Positions 7,350 to 15,003 of a DNA stretch of 39,852 nt are shown here, piece after piece. Within the stretch, counting starts at the first letter, position 1; each line of letters opens with the position of its first letter. A program made the translations under genes and the position numbers. The stretch comes from an uncultured Collinsella sp. (GTDB lineage Bacteria; Actinomycetota; Coriobacteriia; Coriobacteriales; Coriobacteriaceae): contig CABUXM010000009.1 in the NCBI GenBank assembly GCA_902495545.1, positions 1 to 39,852 on the forward strand. The letters run 5' to 3'. Below the pieces are notes generated by a model. That model ran no database searches and was not told where the DNA came from. It worked only from the letters and a program-made list of their open reading frames with translations.

Positions 7350-8903
7350 TTAGGCCTCGGTGGCGAGCACGCGACCCGTCATCTCGGCGGAAGGCTCAAT
7401 ACCAGCCATGGTGAGCATGGTCGGAGCGATATCGGAAAGACGGCCGTCCTCGATACCGGTGAGCTTGGCCTTCTCATCAACGATGATGAACGGCACACGG
7501 TTGGTGGTGTGAGCCGTAAACGGATGCTTGGAACCGTCGGAAGCAACGTCAAACATGTGATCGGCGTTGCCGTGGTCGGCGGTGATCAGCGCAAAGCCGC
7601 CCTTGGCGAGAATCGCCGGGACAACCTTAGACAGGGCATCGTCAACGGCCTCGACGGCCTTAACGGCGGCGTCGAAGACACCGGTGTGACCAACCATGTC
7701 GCAGTTCGCGAAGTTCACGATGTAGAAATCAGCGCGATCCTCGTTGATGGCGGCGACAAGCTTCTCGGTAACCTCGGGAGCGCTCATCTCGGGCTGCAGA
7801 TCGTAGGTAGCGACCTTGGGGGAAGCGACGAGCACGCGCTCCTCGCCCTCCTTGGGCTCCTCGATGCCGCCGTTGAGGAAGAACGTCACGTGGGCGTACT
7901 TCTCGGTCTCGGCGGTGTGCAGCTGCTTCAGGCCATTGGCGGCGATAACGTCGGCCAGAACGTTCTCGGGGAACGTCTTGGGGAAGGCGACCTCGACGTC
8001 AAACGTCGGATCGTACTCGGTCATCGTCACAAAGTGCGAAAGCTTGATCTGCTCGCGCTCAAAGCCGTCGAACTCCTTGTCCGTGAACACGCGGGTCATC
8101 TGACGAGCGCGGTCGGGACGGAAGTTAAAGAAGATAGCCGCGTCGCCCTCGTGAATGCCCTCGTTGTGGGCAGCGAAGGGCTCGACGAACTCGTCGCCGC
8201 GCGGATCCTTCTCGTAGTAGGCCTTGATACCGGCAACGGGGTCGACATCGGCATCGGACGCGTTGACCATGACGTCGTAGGCGCGCTGGATGCGCTCCCA
8301 ACGATTATCGCGGTCCATGGCCCAATAACGGCCCGAGACGGTGGCAACGCGAGCGTCGCAACCGGTCTCCTCGGAGATCTTAGCCAGGAAGGCGCAGAAC
8401 TCACTCATGTAGCCAGCGCCGGACTGCGGGTCAACGTCGCGGCCATCCATGAAGGCGTGGACGCGAACGGTCTTGACACCGTGCTCGGCAGCCATCTTGA
8501 CCAGAGCCTCGACGTGGTTCATGTGAGAATGAACACCGCCAGGGCTCATAAGGCCCATGAGGTGAAGAGTCTTGCCGTCAGCCTTGACGTCGTCCATAGC
8601 CTTGACGAAGACCTCGTTCTTGGCGATGGAGCCGTCCTTGATGGCGTTGTTGATACGCGAAAGCTCCTGGAACACGATGCGGCCGGCACCGATGTTGAGG
8701 TGACCCACCTCGGAGTTGCCCATCTGGCCATCGGGAAGGCCCACGTCCTCGCCCGAAGCACCGAGCGTGGTGTGAGGATACTTCTCGTACAGGCTATCAA
8801 GGAAGGGCGTCTTGGCAGCGGCGACGGCGTTCTCGCCATCGGCCGGAGCAAGGCCGCAGCCATCCATGATGATCAGGAGTGCAGGAAGATGACGCTGTGC
8901 CAT
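7350..8903 (-). CDS. gpmI: 2,3-bisphosphoglycerate-independent phosphoglycerate mutase
   Basis: Interconverts 3- and 2-phosphoglycerate in lower glycolysis, using two Mn ions and a phospho-serine intermediate. In 517 residues (normal 505-520) it shows the N-terminal metal ligand Asp14 in IIMDGCG, the catalytic Ser64 in GQMGNSEVGHLN and the C-terminal metal motif ITADHGNADHM. It starts 5 bases after the tpiA stop, so the two are co-transcribed. Its insertion between tpiA and secG puts the enzyme next to those that make its substrate. Confidence 0.97.
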   Translation of the reverse strand: MAQRHLPALLIIMDGCGLAPADGENAVAAAKTPFLDSLYEKYPHTTLGASGEDVGLPDGQMGNSEVGHLNIGAGRIVFQELSRINNAIKDGSIAKNEVFVKAMDDVKADGKTLHLMGLMSPGGVHSHMNHVEALVKMAAEHGVKTVRVHAFMDGRDVDPQSGAGYMSEFCAFLAKISEETGCDARVATVSGRYWAMDRDNRWERIQRAYDVMVNASDADVDPVAGIKAYYEKDPRGDEFVEPFAAHNEGIHEGDAAIFFNFRPDRARQMTRVFTDKEFDGFEREQIKLSHFVTMTEYDPTFDVEVAFPKTFPENVLADVIAANGLKQLHTAETEKYAHVTFFLNGGIEEPKEGEERVLVASPKVATYDLQPEMSAPEVTEKLVAAINEDRADFYIVNFANCDMVGHTGVFDAAVKAVEAVDDALSKVVPAILAKGGFALITADHGNADHMFDVASDGSKHPFTAHTTNRVPFIIVDEKAKLTGIEDGRLSDIAPTMLTMAGIEPSAEMTGRVLATEA

Positions 8904-8908
8904 ATGTC

Positions 8909-9676
8909 CTACTCGCCTGCCTTGACGACCATAGAGGCGAAGTCGGCAGCCTTGAGCGAAGCGCCGCCCACGAGGGCGCCGTCAACGTCGGGCTTGGCGA
9001 CGAGCTCAGCGATGTTGCCGGGCTTGGCAGAGCCACCATAGAGAACGCGGATGCCGTTGGCAAGCTCCTCGCCGAACATCTCCTTGAGGGTCTCACGGAT
9101 AGCGCCGCAGACCTCCTGAGCGTCCTCGGCGGTAGCGGTCTTGCCGGTGCCGATGGCCCAGATGGGCTCGTAGGCGACGACGACCTGCTTGGGGCAGGTG
9201 ATCTCAAGACCAGCAAGGCCAGCCTTGACCTGGTTCACGACGTGCTCGACATAGGTGCCGGCCTCGCGGACCTCAAGGGACTCGCCGCAGCAGAAGACGG
9301 GAACAAGACCGGCGGCAACGAGGGCCTTGGCCTTCTTGTTCTGATCCTCGTCGGTCTCGTGGAAGTAGTCGCGACGCTCGGAGTGACCGATGATGCAGTA
9401 AGTGCAGCCAGCGGACTTGAGCATGTCGCAAGAGGACTCACCGGTGAAGGCACCCTTAGCCTCCCAGTACACGTTCTGTGCACCGAGGGCAATGGGGGCA
9501 GCCTGAATGCGGTCATGAACCGTGGTGATGTCGATGGTCGGAGGGCAGACGAGCACCTCGACGCCAGCCGGAACCTCGGGCAGAGCCTGAGCCAGCTCGT
9601 CGGCGAGCTTGGCAGCCTCGGCGACGTCGTTGTTCATCTTCCAGTTACCAGCGATAAGAAGGGTGCGATTAGGCAT
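8909..9676 (-). CDS. tpiA: Triosephosphate isomerase
   Basis: Interconverts dihydroxyacetone phosphate and glyceraldehyde-3-phosphate. In 255 residues it has the active-site Asn11 and Lys13 (NWKMN), His98 in IIGHSERR and catalytic Glu170 in VAYEPIWAIGTGK, followed by the phosphate-gripping loop 6. I chose the ATG at 9676 because the protein then starts MPNRTLLIAGNWK, as the family does; a longer frame adds 21 unrelated residues. This start overlaps the end of pgk by 8 bases, with GGAGG inside pgk as the ribosome site. Confidence 0.97.
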   Translation of the reverse strand: MPNRTLLIAGNWKMNNDVAEAAKLADELAQALPEVPAGVEVLVCPPTIDITTVHDRIQAAPIALGAQNVYWEAKGAFTGESSCDMLKSAGCTYCIIGHSERRDYFHETDEDQNKKAKALVAAGLVPVFCCGESLEVREAGTYVEHVVNQVKAGLAGLEITCPKQVVVAYEPIWAIGTGKTATAEDAQEVCGAIRETLKEMFGEELANGIRVLYGGSAKPGNIAELVAKPDVDGALVGGASLKAADFASMVVKAGE

Positions 9677-10859
9677 CGAGAAGCGCCTCCACTCCGGGCA
9701 GGGCCTTACCCTCGACGAGCTCCATGGAAGCGCCGCCACCGGTGGAGATCCAGCTCATCTTGTCGGCCAGGTTGAACTTGTTGACAGCTGCGACGGAGTC
9801 GCCACCGCCGATGATTGAGGTGCAGTCGGCCTCGGCGACAGCCTCGGCGATAGCCTGGGTGCCGTGAGCGAAGTTGTCGAACTCGAAGACGCCCATGGGG
9901 CCATTCCAGAACACGGTCTTGGCGCCCTTGACGGCCTCGGCGTAAAGCTCCTCGGTCTTGGGGCCGATGTCCATACCCTCACGGTCGTCGGGGATAGCGT
10001 CGGAAGCGACAACCTCGGGGACAGCGTCCTCGCCAAAGTGATCAGCAACACGGTTGTCGATGGGGAGCAGGATCTTGACGCCCTTCTCCTCGGCCTTCTT
10101 GAGCATCTCGCCGGCGCGCTCGACCCAGTCCTCTTCCTTGAGAGACTGACCAACGGACAGGCCCTGAGCCAGGAAGAAGGTGTAGGCCATGCCGCCACCG
10201 ATGATCAGGGTGTCAGCGGAGTCGATGAGGTGATCGAGAACGCCGATCTTGGAGGAAACCTTGGAGCCGCCGACGATAGCGACGAAGGGGCGCTCGGGCT
10301 CGGCGAAGATGCCGGTCAGCGTGTCGACCTCCTTCTCGAGCAGGAAGCCGGCGACGGCAGGCAGGTAAGCGGCGGGGCCCACGACGGAACCCTGGGCGCG
10401 GTGAGCGGTGCCGAAGGCATCGAGAACGAAGACGTCACCATAGGAAGCGAGCTTCTTGGCGATCTCGGGATCGTTCTTCTTCTCACGCTTATCGAAGCGG
10501 ACGTTCTCGAGAACGAGAACCTTGCCCGGCTCGACGGCAGCGACAGCCTCGGCAGCCTTCTCGCCGTAAGTGTCGGCGACAAAGGCAACGTCGAGACCAG
10601 AGAGCTCAGCAAGCTTCTTGGCGACAGGCTCAAGGGAAAGCTCGGGCTGGAAGCCAGTGCCCTCAGGACGGCCGAGGTGGCTCATGAGGATGACGCGAGC
10701 GTTGTGCTCAACGAGGTAGTTGATGGTGGGCAGGGCAGCCTTAATACGGGTGGTGTCGCCAACGACGCCATCCTTGATAGGCACGTTGAAGTCAACGCGG
10801 ACGAGAACGCGCTTGCCGTCGACATCGATGTCGCGGACGGTCTTCTTGGTAAAGGCCAT
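9669..10859 (-). CDS. pgk: Phosphoglycerate kinase
   Basis: Transfers phosphate from 1,3-bisphosphoglycerate to ADP. In 396 residues (family about 390-400) it shows the substrate motif RVDFNVP (21-27), the SHLGRPEG segment, the hinge and the ADP-binding GGGDSVAAV near the C-terminus. The start MAFTKK follows GAAAGG; an upstream in-frame start would add 12 atypical residues. A terminator (10916-10963) and a leader hairpin stand between gap and this gene, so its expression may be lower than gap. It overlaps tpiA by 8 bases. Confidence 0.97.
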   Translation of the reverse strand: MAFTKKTVRDIDVDGKRVLVRVDFNVPIKDGVVGDTTRIKAALPTINYLVEHNARVILMSHLGRPEGTGFQPELSLEPVAKKLAELSGLDVAFVADTYGEKAAEAVAAVEPGKVLVLENVRFDKREKKNDPEIAKKLASYGDVFVLDAFGTAHRAQGSVVGPAAYLPAVAGFLLEKEVDTLTGIFAEPERPFVAIVGGSKVSSKIGVLDHLIDSADTLIIGGGMAYTFFLAQGLSVGQSLKEEDWVERAGEMLKKAEEKGVKILLPIDNRVADHFGEDAVPEVVASDAIPDDREGMDIGPKTEELYAEAVKGAKTVFWNGPMGVFEFDNFAHGTQAIAEAVAEADCTSIIGGGDSVAAVNKFNLADKMSWISTGGGASMELVEGKALPGVEALLDA

Positions 10860-10882
10860 GTTTGCTTCTACCTTTCGTACGT

Positions 10883-10905
10883 GTCTGCCTCCCATTACGG
10901 CAGAC
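10883..10905 (-). other. pgk leader hairpin
   Basis: GTCTGCC-GTAATGGGA-GGCAGAC forms a 7-bp stem on the minus strand, between the gap terminator and the pgk ribosome site. It could influence pgk mRNA stability or read-through. No promoter with a recognisable -35 box fits between the terminator and pgk. Confidence 0.5.
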
Positions 10906-10915
10906 GATTTCTTAT

Positions 10916-10963
10916 AAAAAGGGCGCGACCCTAGGGTGTAAGCCCTATAAGGCCGCGCCCTTC
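10916..10963 (-). terminator. Intrinsic terminator between gap and pgk
   Basis: On the minus strand AAGGGCGCG(GC)C and G(GT)CGCGCCC pair around an inner hairpin (AGGG...CCCT) and are followed by TTTTTAT. It stands about 37 bases after the gap stop. Because pgk-tpiA-gpmI lie directly downstream, it is likely a partial terminator that sets gap expression above the rest. Confidence 0.85.
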
Positions 10964-10999
10964 TTTAGACGCTCAACGAGCTATTCGCTAAAAGCTAAA

Positions 11000-12025
11000 T
11001 TAAGCAACGAACTTCTCGAAGTACTTGATGGTGCGGACCATCTGAGAGGTGTAGGAGTTCTCGTTGTCGTACCAAGAGGTGACCTGAACGAGGGTCTGGC
11101 CGTTGCCGAGGTCAGAGCACATGGTCTGAGTGGCGTCGAAGATGGAGCCGTGGGTCTCGCCGACGATGTCACGGGAGACGATCTGGTCCTCGTTGTAGGC
11201 GAAGGTCTCGGGGATGGTCTCGGCGTAGGCCTTCATGGCAGCGTTGACCTCGTCGACGGTGACCTTCTTGTCAACGACGGCGTAGAGGTTGGTCAGCGAG
11301 CCGGTCGGCGTCGGGACGCGCTGGGCGGCACCGATGAGCTTGCCGTTGAGCTCGGGGAGAACCAGGCCGATGGCCTTGGCAGCGCCCGTGGTGTTCGGGA
11401 CGATGTTCTCGGAGCAGGCGCGGGAGCGACGGAAGTTGCCCTTGCGCTGCGGGCCGTCGAGCGGCATCTGGTCGCCGGTGAAGGCGTGGATGGTGGTCAT
11501 GATGCCGGACACGATGGGAGCGAAGTCGTTGAGACCCTTGGCCATCGGGGCGAGGCAGTTGGTGGTGCAGGAAGCAGCGGAGATGATGTTGTCCTCAGCG
11601 GTCAGCGTCTCATGGTTGACGTTGTACACGATGGTGGGCAGATCGCTGCCGGCCGGAGCGGAGATGACGACCTTCTTGGCGCCAGCGTTGATGTGGGCCT
11701 GAGCCTTAGCCTTGCTGGTGTAGAAGCCGGTGCACTCGAGAACGACGTCGACGTCGAGGTCGCCCCAAGGCAGGTTGTTGGCGTCGGCCTCCTTGTAGAT
11801 CTTGATCTCCTTGCCGTCAACGGTGATGGAATCCTCGCCAGCAACGACCTCGTGATCGCGAGCGTAGTTGCCCTGCGTGGAGTCGTACTTCAGCAGGTAA
11901 GCGAGCATATCGGGAGAGGTGAGGTCGTTGATAGCGACGATCTCGGAGCCCTCATGACCGAACATCTGACGGAAAGCCAGACGACCGATGCGACCGAAGC
12001 CGTTAATAGCAACCTTTACTGCCAT
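11000..12025 (-). CDS. gap: Type I glyceraldehyde-3-phosphate dehydrogenase
   Basis: Oxidises and phosphorylates glyceraldehyde-3-phosphate with NAD. In 341 residues it has the Rossmann motif GFGRIGR (9-15), NAD-type ND at 33-34, the catalytic Cys153 in SCTTNC and His180, followed by the RKGNFRRSR loop and the NTTGAAKAIG segment. The start MAVKVAING has AAAGGAG 6 bases upstream; a longer frame adds 34 residues with no family resemblance. It is preceded by 193 bases without a gene, which hold the palindrome TTAAAACGTTTTAA, and followed by a terminator. Confidence 0.97.
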   Translation of the reverse strand: MAVKVAINGFGRIGRLAFRQMFGHEGSEIVAINDLTSPDMLAYLLKYDSTQGNYARDHEVVAGEDSITVDGKEIKIYKEADANNLPWGDLDVDVVLECTGFYTSKAKAQAHINAGAKKVVISAPAGSDLPTIVYNVNHETLTAEDNIISAASCTTNCLAPMAKGLNDFAPIVSGIMTTIHAFTGDQMPLDGPQRKGNFRRSRACSENIVPNTTGAAKAIGLVLPELNGKLIGAAQRVPTPTGSLTNLYAVVDKKVTVDEVNAAMKAYAETIPETFAYNEDQIVSRDIVGETHGSIFDATQTMCSDLGNGQTLVQVTSWYDNENSYTSQMVRTIKYFEKFVA

Positions 12026-12159
12026 TGTGTCTCCTTTCGTAAGGCCCCCGCGAGCTACAGCGCCCGCCGTTGAGGCCCACAAACTAACCACTCGCCTAAT
12101 ATACCTTTTTTTTGACTTGAATTTCACGAGAATGCTCGAAATTGAAAATCAAATTTACG

Positions 12160-12173
12160 TTAAAACGTTTTAA
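12160..12173. promoter_or_regulatory. Perfect palindrome TTAAAACGTTTTAA upstream of gap
   Basis: The 14-base palindrome TTAAAACGTTTTAA lies about 135 bases before the gap start in an AT-rich stretch that must hold the gap promoter. A TATATT candidate -10 is closer to the gene on the minus strand (about 12100-12105) without a good -35. The AAACGTTT core is typical of LacI/CcpA-family operators; the regulator is not in the window. Confidence 0.45.
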
Positions 12174-12218
12174 AGAATAAAGTAGCAGCTAAATCCGTAT
12201 ATAAGTCGATACTTTAAA

Positions 12219-13148
12219 CTACTTGTTTGCTTCAATGAGCTTTTCAAGCCTCAAAACTCGATGGTAGAGGGCTGACTTCGACAAGGGAGGGTCAGCCATC
12301 TCCCCCAAATCACGCAGTGACAGATCGGGGTAGCGCTCGCGCAGGTCGCAAAAGACCGCCAAGGCATCCGGAAGCGCATCGCGAAGGCCACGCTGCTCGA
12401 GCTCATCGATAAGCGCAAGCTGATGTTGGGCAGCACCGGCGCTTCTGGTCTGGTTGGCGAGCTCGGCATTCACGCGACGGTTCACATCGTTCTTAACCAA
12501 CTTGACCGCGCGCGCCTCCTCAATCTCGGCAACGCTGCGCTTGGCGCCAATCAGCTTTAATAGATGCTCGATTTCCTCGGCGCTCTTAATGTACACGGCA
12601 TATGACCCCCGCCGTGCATTAACACGAGCATGGACCCCAATCTGCTCCAACAGATCGCAAAGCCCCTTGGCATATTGCTCGCCCTGCACAGCGATCTCCA
12701 AATGAAAATCGCCGCGTGGATCAGCCACGAAGCCGCCCGCGATGAGCGCGCCGCGGATATAGGCAAGTCTACAGCAAGGACGGGCAACGATATGTCGGGG
12801 TACGCCGGCGACAAGTCCTCCCCTACGGTCGAGGATACCCAGCAGAACCAAGGCCTTATCCAGGTCTGGCTGATCAGGCAAGGTGATGAGATAGTTTCGA
12901 ACCTTATGCAATACAGATTTACGGACGGTGAACTCCGTTTTGAGCTTAAGGATACGATGCGTCAGCGTGATCATCGTGCGCGCGACGGCTCCCGTCTCAG
13001 TCGCAACCGTCAAACGATACCGCCCAGAGCCGGTAAGCGAGAGCGTACCGCTCACGCGCGTGAGGGCGGCAAGCGTCGACAAGTCGCAGTATTCACATTC
13101 GGGTTCGCAGCGCGCAAGCTCGTCGCGCACCTCAGCGGTAAACGACAT
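12219..13148 (-). CDS. whiA: DNA-binding protein WhiA
   Basis: Sporulation/cell-division regulator family conserved across Gram-positives. In 309 residues it has the N-terminal WhiA domain (MSFTAEVRDELAR start), a degenerate LAGLIDADG-type central fold (YIRGALIAGGFVADP near 130) and a C-terminal helix-turn-helix (SLRDLGEMADPPLSKSALYHRVLRLEKL). It starts 6 bases after rapZ ends, and its stop lies 193 bases before gap. No strong ribosome site is visible, which fits translational coupling to rapZ. In this non-sporulating lineage its target is unknown; a role in division or metabolism is inferred. Confidence 0.96.
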   Translation of the reverse strand: MSFTAEVRDELARCEPECEYCDLSTLAALTRVSGTLSLTGSGRYRLTVATETGAVARTMITLTHRILKLKTEFTVRKSVLHKVRNYLITLPDQPDLDKALVLLGILDRRGGLVAGVPRHIVARPCCRLAYIRGALIAGGFVADPRGDFHLEIAVQGEQYAKGLCDLLEQIGVHARVNARRGSYAVYIKSAEEIEHLLKLIGAKRSVAEIEEARAVKLVKNDVNRRVNAELANQTRSAGAAQHQLALIDELEQRGLRDALPDALAVFCDLRERYPDLSLRDLGEMADPPLSKSALYHRVLRLEKLIEANK

Positions 13149-13154
13149 GCAGGC

Positions 13155-14075
13155 CTATGCCTTCGTGTTGGCGCGCGACAGGTCGCGGTGGGAAATGCTC
13201 ACGTGATATTGGGCGCCTTCCAAATAACGTGCCGTGGCCTCGGCGATGGCAACGCTGCGGTGTTGACCGCCCGTGCAGCCGATGGCAATAGAAAGCTGTG
13301 GCTTGCCCTCCGCGATATAGCCGGGCATGACCGTATCGAGCAGCTGCGTCCAAGCTTTCCAGAACTCCTGGGTCTTGGGATGGTCCAGAACAAAGTCGGA
13401 GACCTTCTTATCGAGACCGGTCATGGTGCGCATCTCGGGATCGTAGAACGGATTGGGCAGGAAGCGAACGTCGATCATAATGTCCGCCTCGACGGGCATA
13501 CCGTGCTTAAAGCCAAACGAGAACACGTGAACGTCCATGAGCTGCTGATCGGACAGCTCGGAAAATGCCATACGTAGCTTGTTGCGCAGCGCAGAGGTGC
13601 GCAGACGGCTCGTGTCGATAATCATATCGGCTCGGTCGCGCACGCCCTGAAGCTGAAGGCGCTCGCGCTGAATGGCATCGGCCGTAGTCTCCCCCGGCTT
13701 GGCAATGGGATGACGGCGGCGATTTTCGCTGTAGCGACGAATCAGCACCTCGTCAGAAGCCTCCAGGAACACGATGTCGCAGCTCATCTCGCGCTCTTCG
13801 AGCGCGGCGACCGCATCGAGCAACTCGTCAAACAGTCCCTGGCTACGCAAATCGCAGGTGACGGCGAGATGCCTGCCCACGCCCGTATTGATGCCGACGA
13901 GCTCGGCAAGCTGGGCGATGAGACGCGGAGGCAGGTTATCGATGCAAAAATAGCCCATGTCCTCGAACACGTGCATGGCCTGCGTGCGGCCCGATCCGGA
14001 CATTCCGGTGATGATGACGATATCGGGGATGCGCTCCGAGCGCTCCGCCGCATCCATGGCATCTCCCTTTTGCAT
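13155..14075 (-). CDS. rapZ: RapZ family P-loop nucleotide-binding protein
   Basis: In enterobacteria RapZ is an RNA-binding adaptor controlling amino-sugar synthesis; in Gram-positives the orthologue is a nucleotide-binding protein of unclear role. In 306 residues it shows the P-loop GMSGSGRT (24-31), where the usual lysine is arginine, the DMGYFCIDNLPP motif (39-50), and the C-terminal IGCTGGQHRSV. The start at 14075 has GGGAGG 6 bases upstream; a second ATG six codons later (14057), with GGGAG, is also possible. It is followed 6 bases on by whiA. The yvcK gene usually found between them is absent. Confidence 0.95.
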   Translation of the reverse strand: MQKGDAMDAAERSERIPDIVIITGMSGSGRTQAMHVFEDMGYFCIDNLPPRLIAQLAELVGINTGVGRHLAVTCDLRSQGLFDELLDAVAALEEREMSCDIVFLEASDEVLIRRYSENRRRHPIAKPGETTADAIQRERLQLQGVRDRADMIIDTSRLRTSALRNKLRMAFSELSDQQLMDVHVFSFGFKHGMPVEADIMIDVRFLPNPFYDPEMRTMTGLDKKVSDFVLDHPKTQEFWKAWTQLLDTVMPGYIAEGKPQLSIAIGCTGGQHRSVAIAEATARYLEGAQYHVSISHRDLSRANTKA

Positions 14076-14091
14076 GTGCTGCCTCCCGAAA

Positions 14092-14125
14092 ACAAGCGCG
14101 GGACCCAGCAACCCGGATCCCGCGC
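14092..14125 (-). terminator. Terminator-like hairpin between nanE and rapZ
   Basis: On the minus strand GCGCGGGATCC and GGGTCCCGCGC (14115-14125 and 14096-14106) form an 11-bp stem followed by TTGTTTTC. It probably ends the nan operon. A TATACT hexamer (14144-14149) lies just upstream, so a rapZ transcript starting there would pass through the hairpin; no good -35 was found. Confidence 0.7.
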
Positions 14126-14176
14126 GGTCAATTGCCTATATTGAGTATACCGCCCCGAGCGGATACGAGGCCTGTC

Positions 14177-14863
14177 TTACGCCTCAAGCGCAGCCTTGAA
14201 CCAACTCGTAATACTCGTGGGGTGCGTGATGGCGGTGCCGACGACAACGGCCCAGGCGCCAGCATCGATCGCGGCGCGAGCCTCCTCGGGCGTATGCACG
14301 CGACCCTCGCAAATGATAGGAAGGCCGGGGAATTCCTCAGTCGCCTGACGCAGGAGCGGCAGGTCGGGGCCATCGGCCATGGTGCAGTCGATGGCGGCGA
14401 CGCCGTGAGAAAGCGTGGTGGATACCAGGTCAAAGCCCATATCAACAGCACGGCGAATATCCTCGATGGTGGCACAATCCGCCATCAGGAGCACACCCTC
14501 CTCGTGCAGCGGGCGGAAGGTATCCTCGACCGTCTTGCCATCGGGGCGCGGACGATCGGTGGCGTCGATCGCCACGATATCGGCACCGGCAGCAACGCAG
14601 GCGCGAGCGTGACGCAGCGTCGGCGTGATGTAAACGCCCTCGTGCCCATCCTTCCACAGGCCGATGACGGGAACCTCACAGCGACCCTTAATGGCGGCAA
14701 TGTCGGCAAGGCCCTGGCAGCGAATGGCGGCGGCGCCGCCGAGCTCGCAAGCGCGAGACATTTGCGCCATGGTCTCGGGCGTACGAAGCGGCTCGCCCAT
14801 ATACGCCTGAACGCTCACGACGAGCTTGCCCTTCAGGGACTGGATCAAAGGATCAACGGTCAT
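14177..14863 (-). CDS. nanE: N-acylglucosamine-6-phosphate 2-epimerase NanE
   Basis: Converts ManNAc-6-P to GlcNAc-6-P, the third step of sialic acid breakdown. In 228 residues (family about 220-235) it is a TIM barrel with Lys71 (GLWKDG) and Glu186 (ICEGRVHTPEEA) at the places of the catalytic Lys and Glu of NanE, plus DIVAIDATDRPRP (95-107) and the phosphate site VVGTAITHP. The start MTVDPL was chosen over an ATG 13 codons upstream because family proteins start near here and GAAAGG precedes it. It is the last gene of the nan operon; a nested palindrome lies directly upstream. Confidence 0.95.
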   Translation of the reverse strand: MTVDPLIQSLKGKLVVSVQAYMGEPLRTPETMAQMSRACELGGAAAIRCQGLADIAAIKGRCEVPVIGLWKDGHEGVYITPTLRHARACVAAGADIVAIDATDRPRPDGKTVEDTFRPLHEEGVLLMADCATIEDIRRAVDMGFDLVSTTLSHGVAAIDCTMADGPDLPLLRQATEEFPGLPIICEGRVHTPEEARAAIDAGAWAVVVGTAITHPTSITSWFKAALEA

Positions 14864-14888
14864 GTTCGACTCAACCTTTCTCAAAACA

Positions 14889-14986
14889 GCCTTCTGAGAC
14901 ACCGCACCTTGACGTTCAAACCGTCGCTCGCGTACCGAAGTACGCTTCGCTCCTCTTTCACGTCAATCTGCGGCACCTCAGAAGGC
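14889..14986. repeat. Long nested palindrome, element 3 (nanK-nanE)
   Basis: A 98-base imperfect inverted repeat in the nanK-nanE gap. Outer arms GCCTTCTGAG (14889-14898) and CTCAGAAGGC (14977-14986) pair perfectly; further in, CCGCA pairs with TGCGG and TTGACGT with ACGTCAA. The apex is the hairpin GCGTAC-CGAA-GTACGC (14930-14945). There is no U-run, and both neighbours belong to the same operon, so it is more likely an RNA-processing or stability element, or a miniature repeat, than a terminator. Confidence 0.75.
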
Positions 14987-15003
14987 GCACTTGGTAGTTA
15001 TGT

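Noticed and set aside
7509..9041. Long plus-strand open frame opposite gpmI and the end of tpiA
   Set aside because: Shadow of two clear glycolytic genes; composition is that of a reverse-complement translation and there is no ribosome site or family motif.
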